From: Verrucomicrobiota bacterium | GTDB taxonomy: Bacteria > Verrucomicrobiota > Verrucomicrobiia > Opitutales > UBA953 | Assembly: GCA_015061905.1 (NCBI GenBank) | Contig: SUVQ01000002.1 | Coordinates: forward strand, 167,278-231,277 | DNA: 64,000 bases | Direction of reading: 5' to 3' | Shown here: positions 44,257-50,759 of the stretch, piece by piece | Position numbering within the stretch: position 1 is the stretch's first letter | How the letters are laid out: every line of letters begins with the position of its first letter | The notes under the pieces: generated by a model | Told to the model about the DNA's origin: nothing | The model's database searches: none | The model's input: only the letters and a program-made list of their open reading frames with translations | Made by a program: the position numbers and the translations under genes

Positions 44257-45305
44257 CGGTTTGGGAGAAAAATGTTTCTGCGGGAACGATTGACTGGACG
44301 TTTGACTGCGGGGCGGCGTTTTCATACGAACCAATCGTAAACCCGGAGGCTTTGTCGGAGACGAAGTATGCGCGTTGCGGCTGGGTGGCGGGCAGGATCG
44401 GGCTTGCGGATTATTTGCATCTGTATGAGGCGGATTCGCGCGTGGAATATGTTGCGAAGGCGGGGCTGTGGAAGCTTGTTACGCCGGGCGGGATTAAGCG
44501 GCTGGGAGAGAACCGAGAATTTTTTGAGTTTTGCCGGGAACACGCGGCGGAGATTAAGAGCGGGGAATTCGGGATACGGGAGATTCTTTCGGCGATGCGG
44601 CGGAAGGTATCGCTTGCGCGAGCGAAAGCGCATGCTGAAGCGGTGAATGTTTTTGCCTCTTGCGGCGGGATTCCGAAGGCGGCGCGGGAACACGCAGAGA
44701 AACTGCTTGCGTGGAGTGAGCGGCTACGGGAGGCAGACGGAATTCGGCTTGGTGAATATGTCCGGTATTTGTGTTTGGCGGATCGATGCGGTCGGGATCT
44801 TTCTGATGAGAAAAACCTGTTCCCGCCGGCGGCACGATTCCCGGAAATCCTTGAGCGCGTTGAAGCGGAGGCGGACAAGCTCGATAAGCGATTGAAGTTG
44901 AGAGACTACAGAACGGGCATGAAGCGAGCGCGGGAACGGTTCGGGCATATTACGGGAATGAGAGCCGGCGCATTGAGTGCGGAGATTCCGTTTTCGAAGA
45001 AAGAGCTCCGAGCGGAGGGGCGCGCGATGAAAAACTGTGTCGGACGGTTTGGCTACGATTCGAAGATTGCTCGCGGCGCATCGCTTGTTGTTTTTATCCG
45101 GCGGAGCGGAGAACCGGATGCGGATATGGAAATTCACCTTGGGGCACAGCCGCGTATAGCGCAATTGTATTCTGCCGGGAACGGGAAGCCGACGGAAGAC
45201 GTCGAGGCATTTTCTAAGAACATTCTTCGTCGTGTGAAAGAAGCGTATCGGAAGGCACAGCGAGGGGGCGCGACTTCGAAGAACTTTTTAACGATTAAGC
45301 ATTAA
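44190..45305 (+). CDS. PcfJ-like protein, N-terminus apparently truncated
   Basis: A 371-residue PcfJ-like protein. The family core is visible at the C-terminus: EGRAMKNCVGRFGYDSKIARG, LVVFIRRSGEPDADMEIHLG, IAQLYSAGNGKPTEDV. The N-terminal half is helical and basic (EILSAMRRKVSLARAKAHAE). The only start consistent with this length is a TTG at 44190 inside the 77-bp inverted repeat; family members usually begin with a longer helical region. I infer that the event that placed the repeat removed or replaced the original start. PcfJ function is unknown, and homologues are linked with conjugative DNA processing. Confidence 0.72.
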   Translation: MYKKDAGAEPRYVVFSGIPGWITVWEKNVSAGTIDWTFDCGAAFSYEPIVNPEALSETKYARCGWVAGRIGLADYLHLYEADSRVEYVAKAGLWKLVTPGGIKRLGENREFFEFCREHAAEIKSGEFGIREILSAMRRKVSLARAKAHAEAVNVFASCGGIPKAAREHAEKLLAWSERLREADGIRLGEYVRYLCLADRCGRDLSDEKNLFPPAARFPEILERVEAEADKLDKRLKLRDYRTGMKRARERFGHITGMRAGALSAEIPFSKKELRAEGRAMKNCVGRFGYDSKIARGASLVVFIRRSGEPDADMEIHLGAQPRIAQLYSAGNGKPTEDVEAFSKNILRRVKEAYRKAQRGGATSKNFLTIKH

Positions 45306-45329
45306 TCATTTTTTCCTCATAGCCACACC

Positions 45330-45358
45330 GTTCCCGTCGTCGATTTGACGGCGGGAAC
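45330..45358. other. Second hairpin of paired GTTCCCG words
   Basis: GTTCCCGTCGTC pairs with GACGGCGGGAAC (12 bp with one G-U) around a GATTT loop, 24 bp after the pcfJ-like stop. Its position suits a transcription end, but no T-tract follows. Confidence 0.6.
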
Positions 45359-45417
45359 ACCTAAAAAAATCCAAACAATAAAACAAAGAAAACTTATCTA
45401 CGAATTAGGAGATTTTT

Positions 45418-45543
45418 ATGAACATCACCAAAACGACACCAAAAGGAAAACGCGTTATCTTTTCATCACCGACGGAAGCAGGATTTTCCGCTCTGCTTAA
45501 AAAATATTTTTGCGCCGGCTCGTGGAGATTTCCCCCCCCCTAA
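45418..45543 (+). CDS. Small protein ending at a nine-C run (41 aa)
   Basis: A 41-residue reading frame, MNITKTTPKGKRVIFSSPTE, with a good ribosome site (TTAGGAGA, 5 bp before ATG). It ends Phe-Pro-Pro-Pro where codons fall on a run of nine C immediately before the TAA. A change of one C would extend it by about 18 codons. This may be slippage, a sequencing error, or the natural end. It is convergent with the next gene. Confidence 0.55.
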   Translation: MNITKTTPKGKRVIFSSPTEAGFSALLKKYFCAGSWRFPPP

Positions 45544-45563
45544 ATCTTTTGCAAGCACTAAAT

Positions 45564-46091
45564 TTACACTGAATTTTCTCTGATTGCACACGGCAATCTA
45601 CCGAGCGAAACAATAAACACTCCCGCCCTTTTTAAATCCGTGATTATGTTCTCATCAATTTCGTCCGCACCGTTCACGGGAACGATTAACACCCGCAAAT
45701 TGCGTTCGGCTTTCAACCGAAAAGCCGTTCCGATCACCTTGTCCGTTTGCGCGAAAGATGCAAAAAAGGCATACACTCCGACATCACCGGAAATCCAAAA
45801 ATCCGGCTTGTATTCGGATTCGTGCGTCGAATCGTTTACCGTTTTAAATCTGTCCGGCAACACAGCCTTAATACTCCGAAAAAAGCGTAAACATTTCTCG
45901 CGCTCGAATGTTTTTTTCAAGTCTGCAAAAACAATCTCTTCCCCGGCAAGAGCCTCCTCGCCATTAAGTGCCCGCAGTAACGCGCAGACGACGTTAGAAA
46001 GCGGAAGATGCCGCTTTACGGCATAATCGTCCAAAAGCGTTCTCGCCTGCGCGTCCAAAAAGAAATTAGCCCGTTTCCCTCGCTCTTTCAT
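45564..46091 (-). CDS. Leftward regulator-like protein with RHH-like N-terminus
   Basis: A 175-residue protein, the only leftward gene in the early block. Residues 1-50 (MKERGKRANFFLDAQARTLL, VKRHLPLSNVVCALLRAL) look like a ribbon-helix-helix DNA-binding domain. The C-terminal part (KPDFWISGDVGVYAFFASFA, RNLRVLIVPVNGADEIDENI) is an alpha/beta domain with a PDF motif that could be a degenerate restriction-nuclease-like or sensor fold. It is divergent from another RHH gene across an AT-rich 96-bp region. It may be the lysogeny regulator. Start at ATG 46091 preferred over 46109. Confidence 0.62.
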   Translation of the reverse strand: MKERGKRANFFLDAQARTLLDDYAVKRHLPLSNVVCALLRALNGEEALAGEEIVFADLKKTFEREKCLRFFRSIKAVLPDRFKTVNDSTHESEYKPDFWISGDVGVYAFFASFAQTDKVIGTAFRLKAERNLRVLIVPVNGADEIDENIITDLKRAGVFIVSLGRLPCAIRENSV

Positions 46092-46187
46092 AAAACCAAT
46101 ACTATACACACAAAAACCAAATACAAGTTTTTTCTATTGCAGAAAAACAAACATATTACACACTTACTACACACAAGAACAAAAAAT
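46092..46187. promoter_or_regulatory. AT-rich divergent promoter region
   Basis: Ninety-six AT-rich bases between two divergent RHH-like genes. A leftward TATAGT -10-like box lies about 12 bp before the leftward start. The repeated ACACA words (46107-46176) might be operator half-sites. No single promoter is certain. Confidence 0.4.
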
Positions 46188-46391
46188 ATGCAAAAAAAAC
46201 CAACCGACACCCAGCGCCGAGGACGCCCCCGTTCTCACAAAAAACGAATCAACATCACAATGAATCCGAAACTCGCGAACGAGATTTCCCGTGAAGCTTT
46301 TCGCCTCAACATCGACCGCTCAACACTCATTTCCGTGCTTTGCACTCAATGGCTCAAAGAGGGGAAGAATAACCAAAAAGCAATCGTCTGA
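46188..46391 (+). CDS. Ribbon-helix-helix DNA-binding protein (67 aa)
   Basis: A 67-residue protein with a basic arm (QRRGRPRSHKKRINITMNPK) followed by the strand-helix-helix pattern LANEISREAFRLNIDRSTLISVLCTQWL of MetJ/Arc/CopG-like repressors. It is divergent from a second RHH-like protein, and its stop overlaps the start of a small HTH protein (TGATG). It is a good candidate for one arm of the lysis-lysogeny switch or for control of the early operon. Confidence 0.72.
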   Translation: MQKKPTDTQRRGRPRSHKKRINITMNPKLANEISREAFRLNIDRSTLISVLCTQWLKEGKNNQKAIV

Positions 46392-46567
46392 TGCCCTCAT
46401 CCGAAACACTCTTTCCTTTTTACCGCGCGACACGTGAACTCGGCGTTTCCCGTGCCGTTTTCCGCGAACTTCTTGCAAAATTCCGCGTTCGCCCCGTCAT
46501 TGAACACCGCCGGCGGCAATACTTTTCGGCAAAGCAACTCAACGAAATCCGCGAAGCTCTCAAATAA
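46391..46567 (+). CDS. Small HTH protein, excisionase/MerR-like (58 aa)
   Basis: A 58-residue basic protein, FYRATRELGVSRAVFRELLA then VIEHRRRQYFSAKQLNEIRE. This is the winged-helix pattern of excisionases and MerR-type small DNA-binding proteins. It begins in a TGATG overlap with the RHH gene. A role as excisionase would complete the integration module, but it lies far from the integrase, so a regulatory role is equally possible. Confidence 0.6.
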   Translation: MPSSETLFPFYRATRELGVSRAVFRELLAKFRVRPVIEHRRRQYFSAKQLNEIREALK

Positions 46568-46648
46568 ATTTCGGCGACGGCAAGGTTTGCCATATCCGGA
46601 TACGAGAGAGAGAAGATGAATCCTCCTTGCCGTCGCCTCCTCAATTTC

Positions 46649-46664
46649 CGTTCCCGCGGGAACG
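46649..46664. other. 16-bp palindrome CGTTCCCGCGGGAACG
   Basis: Two opposed copies of the abundant word abut without spacer, in the gap between two early genes. Similar close pairs lie at 12278-12295 and 24879-24895 inside coding DNA. Confidence 0.7.
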
Positions 46665-46709
46665 CAAAATAAAATACACACAAATACACACACAACCACG
46701 ATAAACCCA

Positions 46710-47516
46710 ATGATACTATCCGCAAATACCACCAACTCATCGTTCGAGAAAGCCCCCAAAGGGATGGGGCGTGCCGTCATTGTCGACATCACGCCGCCCG
46801 AAGAAGTGATCTCGAATTTCAACGGCAAAGAAACGAAGCGCAAAGTCTTCAGCATCGTTTTCGAACTCGACCCAGAAGCATTCGGGACGCGCACCAACGG
46901 CGAGCCTTACAACGCATGGTCGCGTAAGTTCACGCTCACGCTCGACGAACGCTCCAACACTCGGCAATTCCTGCGCTCAGTTCTCGGACGAGACCTTACC
47001 GCCCAGGAATTGCAGGCATTTGACGCCGAAACGCTCATCGGTTTTCCCGTCGAAATTATGATTGCCCATACACCGAGCAAAGACGGCTCCACAACTTACG
47101 CCACAATTGCATCCGTTGCGCCATGGATTCCCGAAAACAACGGAGGGAAACCTGCATACACTCCATCAGGAAAATTTGTCCGCAAGCAAGACCGCCCGCC
47201 CAAAGACGCTCCGACCGGAGCAAAAGCAGCATATCGCCGAGCAGACGTCCCCGAGGACGCCGGCAGAGAAGACTGGCAGCGATGCAAAATTCACGTCGGA
47301 AACTTCAAAGGTTCTACGCTCGATTCTCTCGATGAAGAAGCGATCATGAACCTCTACAACCGATGGCTCCCAACTCTATCTGCACGCCAAGCGGCAGGAG
47401 AACGCATATCTGCCGACGACAACCGTCTCGCCGGCGCACTCGAAAAGGCAAAAGCCGCACTTGATGCCGCGAAAACGGCGGAGCAATCCGCCGAAGACGT
47501 AGACACACCGTACTAA
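46710..47516 (+). CDS. ssDNA-binding-like early protein
   Basis: A 268-residue protein. The N-terminal 150 residues are strand-rich (GMGRAVIVDITPPEEVISNF, KRKVFSIVFELDPEAFG, FTLTLDERSNTRQFLRSVLG, GFPVEIMIAHT), as expected for an OB-fold single-strand DNA-binding or annealing protein. A linker follows, then WQRCKIHVGNFKGSTLDSLD, a small module seen at the end of several phage replication proteins, and an acidic C-terminus (AEQSAEDVDTPY) like that of SSB proteins. It heads the replication and recombination genes. The function is inferred from composition and context. Confidence 0.62.
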   Translation: MILSANTTNSSFEKAPKGMGRAVIVDITPPEEVISNFNGKETKRKVFSIVFELDPEAFGTRTNGEPYNAWSRKFTLTLDERSNTRQFLRSVLGRDLTAQELQAFDAETLIGFPVEIMIAHTPSKDGSTTYATIASVAPWIPENNGGKPAYTPSGKFVRKQDRPPKDAPTGAKAAYRRADVPEDAGREDWQRCKIHVGNFKGSTLDSLDEEAIMNLYNRWLPTLSARQAAGERISADDNRLAGALEKAKAALDAAKTAEQSAEDVDTPY

Positions 47517-47524
47517 TTTGACCT

Positions 47525-47995
47525 ATGGAAAACGAAAACACACAACAACAAACACAATCGGCACCGACATACGACCTCGTCCCGATGCCGGACATGAAAC
47601 CGGAAACCCGCACGCTCTCTCACGCCCTCACAGAAAGCGAAATCGCGGAGCTCGGCACCAAACTCGCCCAAACCATCGGCGAGCAAAACGACGCTTTCGC
47701 TCGTGCGAAGTCATACTTAACGAAAGCAAGCGACAGCAAAAAATATGCCGACGTGCTGGGCAAACGTGCAGAGTCGATCAAAGAAACAATTCTCGCAAAA
47801 AAAGACTACCGCCCGCTTAAGTGCCTTTGGCACGCAAACATTCCCGCAGAGGGGCAAATGTCTCTCTTGCATCCGGAAACGTTGAATATTATCGAGACGC
47901 GCCCGATTCCCGGAGCGAACGAACCGCTTCCCGAAAATCTCTCTCAGACACCCGAAGAAGAAAAACCCGCCGCCCCCCAAGACTGCGGATATTAA
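47525..47995 (+). CDS. Hypothetical early protein (156 aa)
   Basis: A 156-residue acidic protein with a Gln/Thr-rich start. It has a helical middle (ALTESEIAELGTKLAQTIGE, KYADVLGKRAESIKETILAK) and a C-terminal Pro/Glu-rich tail. The gene starts 8 bp after the ssDNA-binding-like gene and is followed by a coiled-coil protein gene. I do not recognise the family; the repeated E/K helices suggest a partner protein rather than an enzyme. Confidence 0.65.
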   Translation: MENENTQQQTQSAPTYDLVPMPDMKPETRTLSHALTESEIAELGTKLAQTIGEQNDAFARAKSYLTKASDSKKYADVLGKRAESIKETILAKKDYRPLKCLWHANIPAEGQMSLLHPETLNIIETRPIPGANEPLPENLSQTPEEEKPAAPQDCGY

Positions 47996-48052
47996 CTCCA
48001 CAATGCTCCCCGCAAGGGGAGCAACAAAACAACAAAACCTCAAAAAAAAATT

Positions 48053-48772
48053 ATGGACTACATTATTCCTCAATCCACCCCGAACAAATTCTCGCTTTCT
48101 CCGGCATACGGGAACGCAATCGACCAACTCAATACTTCCATAGATGCACTTCCCGAAGTATTTGAAGATCACCGAGACGCAGCGCGCGCCGCCTCTGTAA
48201 TCGCAACGATTGCAGGCATCAAAAAACTTATCGACAAGGCACACGCGGAACTAAAAAAACCATTTCTCGATGCCGGGCGCGAACTTGATGCCATTAAGAA
48301 AAAAGAGACGGCGATTCTTGATGCGTTAAAAAACAAAATCAACGATCGCATCGTCGCCTACCAACGTGCAGAACAGGAAAAACTGCGTAAAGCACAGGAA
48401 GAAGCCGCTCGAAAACAGGCTGAAATCGAAGACGCCGCTCGAAAAGAACGCGAAAACCTTTCCCCGGAACTTCAAATCGCACACGCCGCCGCCACCGACA
48501 TCGTCGTGCAACGCACCGCGCAGGAAACCATCGCCGCCGCCCAAGCCACCCCCGTTGCCGGAATGCGCATCAACCGCACGGTTAAAATCCTCAGCGTCGA
48601 CATCGCAACCCTCATTAAGACTCGCTTTGACCTGTGCAACGTCGAAGCCAACCTTATTGCAATTAAGAAAGAGATTCTCTCCGGTAATAAAATCCCCGGC
48701 GTCGAATACCGCATCGACGAAACCGCCGCTTGTCGTGCGGCCTCTGTTAATGCTACCAAATTCGACTACTAA
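48053..48772 (+). CDS. Coiled-coil early protein, DUF1351-like
   Basis: A 239-residue protein. Residues 30-140 form helices ending in a strong coiled coil (EKLRKAQEEAARKQAEIEDA), and residues 165-239 form an alpha/beta domain (VAGMRINRTVKILSVDIATL, GVEYRIDETAACRAASVNAT). This layout resembles phage DUF1351-type proteins that sit beside recombination genes. It is separated by 2 bp from the next gene. Function unknown. Confidence 0.67.
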   Translation: MDYIIPQSTPNKFSLSPAYGNAIDQLNTSIDALPEVFEDHRDAARAASVIATIAGIKKLIDKAHAELKKPFLDAGRELDAIKKKETAILDALKNKINDRIVAYQRAEQEKLRKAQEEAARKQAEIEDAARKERENLSPELQIAHAAATDIVVQRTAQETIAAAQATPVAGMRINRTVKILSVDIATLIKTRFDLCNVEANLIAIKKEILSGNKIPGVEYRIDETAACRAASVNATKFDY

Positions 48773-48774
48773 CC

Positions 48775-49147
48775 ATGGCAACCCTGCGGGACATTCTTGC
48801 TCAGACGCAATCCAAAGCGTCTGAGCAAAAAAAAAATAGTCCTCCGCGATCCGTTTGCATCGCTCCCGCCGATTTCTCGGCAAGCAAGCGCGGGAACGCC
48901 GCAGGAACAAATTGCACGCCTCCTCGGAGCGACATCACCGGATGTTCCATACCTCTTTCCGCGCTCGGACGAATCCCGCCCCCAAGCACTCACCCGAGAG
49001 ATACTGACGGCGGAACAGACCCAACTCTGCATCTACGCTCCAATCGAAACTCCGGAGACCGCATGGATTGCCGTGAGACTCCAAGGAGGGAAACTTGCAC
49101 TGCTGACCTCTCTCCCAAGAACGCACCCAACGGAGCCGCTACCGTAA
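48775..49147 (+). CDS. Early protein interrupted by a ten-A run (frameshift)
   Basis: The reading frame from ATG 48775 (MATLRDILAQTQSKASEQKK) meets a run of ten A at 48827-48836. The protein-like continuation lies in the next frame, IVLRDPFASLPPISRQASAG ... PETAWIAVRLQGGKLALLTS, ending at 49147. Skipping one A joins them into a sensible product of about 123 residues. The alternative continuation in the first frame is low-complexity and shadow-like. Causes could be transcriptional slippage on A10, a real mutation, or a base-count error. No family recognised. Confidence 0.6.
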
Positions 49148-49195
49148 ATCTCACATGGATTCCCTTTTCACAAACTAATCAACCCAACAAAAATT

Positions 49196-49546
49196 ATGAG
49201 CAACAAAAACAAAAAACATACATCACGTTTCACGGATTCGTCGAAGAAACTCGAAAACCGTGCCTATGCTTCAACGCATGGAGACCTTGCAAAACATCCA
49301 TCGATGCCCTCGGCAGACCTCGATACGCCGAATGGAACTGGCAAACAGCCGGAGTCATCCTCTACGCCGAGCTCCGACTGCCCTATTAAGCTACTTTTAC
49401 CAGGAATGGTCCTTCTGTTAGAAGAAGAAAAACTCCTCCGAAAATCAACCGTAACACTCCGCAACCACATAGCGTGGCTCGGCGCCTGCATCCTTTTTAT
49501 ACAAATCCTCACCCTTGCCGGAATCTCATATGCCTTCGCTCAATAA
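49196..49546 (+). CDS. Early membrane protein region with conflicting frames
   Basis: The frame from ATG 49196 gives 116 residues: a Ser/Thr/Pro-rich first part, then ENKLLRK-like charged helix and a membrane helix (HIAWLGACILFIQILTLAGI) ending at 49546. Between 49213 and 49389 a different frame is much more protein-like (TYITFHGFVEETRKPCLCFN, YAEWNWQTAGVILYAELRLP). It would be reached by a -1 shift in the six-A run at 49211-49216. I therefore suspect two genes: a frameshifted protein of about 64 residues ending at 49389, and a short membrane protein from ATG 49406 to 49546 whose helix is encoded by the right copy of the 77-bp repeat. Confidence 0.5.
   Translation: MSNKNKKHTSRFTDSSKKLENRAYASTHGDLAKHPSMPSADLDTPNGTGKQPESSSTPSSDCPIKLLLPGMVLLLEEEKLLRKSTVTLRNHIAWLGACILFIQILTLAGISYAFAQ
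49463..49539 (-). repeat. 77-bp inverted repeat, right copy
   Basis: Perfect reverse complement of 44155-44231. This copy encodes the membrane helix of the preceding frame and contains the ATG of the resolvase gene, so it looks like the original context. Confidence 0.95.
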
Positions 49547-50024
49547 CGACATCGCAGGGAAGTGGCAAACGTTCATCGCCTGCATCCCGCCCCGCACGAC
49601 CGCCCAACAGCACAAGCGAATTTTTAAAAACAAAGCCGGAAGAATGTTTCTCGGAACGGACAGCAACGGAGTCGCAGTCCAAAACGAACTCTGCGCCTTA
49701 CTCTCAACGCACCGCCCCCCTGAATCGTTCCCGCGGAACTTGCCGATCGCCTGTAGTATCCGACTGTTTTTTCCCTACCGGAAAACGGAAAAGAAAACTC
49801 CCGTAAAACTCCGCGCACACATCGCACACACCGTCCCGCCCGACGCAGACAATCTCGTCAAATTCCTGCTCGATTGCATGACACGGTGCAACTTTTGGAA
49901 CGACGATTCGCAGGTATTCCACCTCAACGTCGAAAAATACTTTCACGTAAGCCCCGGTATACAAATCGGCCTTGCTGCATTCACAAGCAACGTTTTCGCC
50001 GCTCGTCCCAATGTCTTTTCCTAA
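49530..50024 (+). CDS. rusA: RusA-family Holliday junction resolvase
   Basis: A 164-residue endonuclease that cuts Holliday junctions during phage recombination and replication. The family core is clear: FIACIPPRTTAQQHKRI near the start, IACSIRLFFPYRK, and the catalytic region PPDADNLVKFLLDCMTRCNF followed by WNDDSQVFHLNVEKYF, which contains the conserved Asp residues and Lys. The ATG at 49530 lies in the 77-bp repeat and overlaps the preceding frame by 17 bp. The stop overlaps the next gene's start region by 14 bp. Confidence 0.88.
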   Translation: MPSLNNDIAGKWQTFIACIPPRTTAQQHKRIFKNKAGRMFLGTDSNGVAVQNELCALLSTHRPPESFPRNLPIACSIRLFFPYRKTEKKTPVKLRAHIAHTVPPDADNLVKFLLDCMTRCNFWNDDSQVFHLNVEKYFHVSPGIQIGLAAFTSNVFAARPNVFS

Positions 50025-50361
50025 AGGTAAAAAAAAGACGGAATCTCTTGTCGACAAACGCACATTCAGCGTGAATGTCGACAAAGAGATTATCTCGGCA
50101 CTCGATCGAGAAGCAAATCGCACGCAAACGTGCCGCTCTGCGATTGTAGGGCATATTCTTTCGCGTGCCCTGCTCACACGGGCATCGCGTAATCCGCAAG
50201 AGTCGTCGGAAATATCTCCGTGGAAAACCGGACCGGCAAAAATTGAAATTTGTATATACGTTCCCGGATACGCACCGAGAACCTACACAGCGCATTGCCC
50301 GCAAAACGAAATTTTAATCTCACTCAAAAAAATCGCAAACACCCTCACACTCGAACAATGA
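50011..50361 (+). CDS. RHH-domain protein with C-terminal extension
   Basis: A 116-residue protein. Residues 12-55 (VDKRTFSVNVDKEIISALDR, QTCRSAIVGHILSRALL) form a CopG/Arc-like ribbon-helix-helix domain. A C-terminal part (KIEICIYVPGYAPRTYTAHC) may be a small beta domain. The ATG at 50011 overlaps the resolvase end, and its stop overlaps the next ATG (ATGA). Likely a DNA-binding regulator within the early operon. Confidence 0.68.
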   Translation: MSFPKGKKKTESLVDKRTFSVNVDKEIISALDREANRTQTCRSAIVGHILSRALLTRASRNPQESSEISPWKTGPAKIEICIYVPGYAPRTYTAHCPQNEILISLKKIANTLTLEQ

Positions 50362-50759
50362 AAACAGAAAATCTTGTCAAAATAACCACAATTGGAGCAT
50401 TAGCTACTATTGTCCTCGGAGTAATCGGAGGTTGCGCATACGGAATCCCGAAGTATCAGGTATGGTACGCTTCACTTGAGGGCGAAGCCGAACTTCGCAG
50501 AGCCGAGCAGAATCGACAAATTGCAATCGAAGAAGCCAACGCAAAACGTGCGGCGGCTGAATCTTTAGCAGAAGCCGAAATTATCCGCGCCAAAGGCGTA
50601 GCAGAGGCAAATCGAATTGTCGGCGAATCCCTCAGCGACAGCGAAAATTTCCTGCGCTACCTGTAGATTGACAACATCGGCAACACGTCAAACCAAATCA
50701 TTTATATTCCGACTGAGGCTGGGCTTCCCATTCTCGAAGCGGGAAAGACAAACAAATGA
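50358..50759 (+). CDS. Band-7/prohibitin-like membrane protein with in-frame amber codon
   Basis: N-terminal membrane anchor (TIGALATIVLGVIGGCAYGI), then a helical SPFH-type segment EAELRRAEQNRQIAIEEANA, IIRAKGVAEANRIVG, and SDSENFLRYL. A TAG follows at 50664-50666, but the same frame continues IDNIGNTSNQIIYIPTEAGLPILEAGK to a TGA at 50757-50759 that overlaps the next ATG. Family members read YLWI at this place, so the TAG stands exactly where Trp is expected. The gene is annotated to the second stop. Either a TGG to TAG mutation, suppression, or a truncated product of 102 residues applies. Confidence 0.72.

Noticed and set aside
48775..49389. A single 204-residue protein in the ATG 48775 frame
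   Set aside because: After the A10 run the frame is low-complexity and crosses better frames; only its last 60 codons look coding, and these fit a separate frameshifted gene.
44155..49539. A programmed invertible segment that switches gene versions
   Set aside because: Inverting the segment would join sense to antisense and rebuild neither gene, and no invertase gene lies nearby. A duplicating insertion is simpler.
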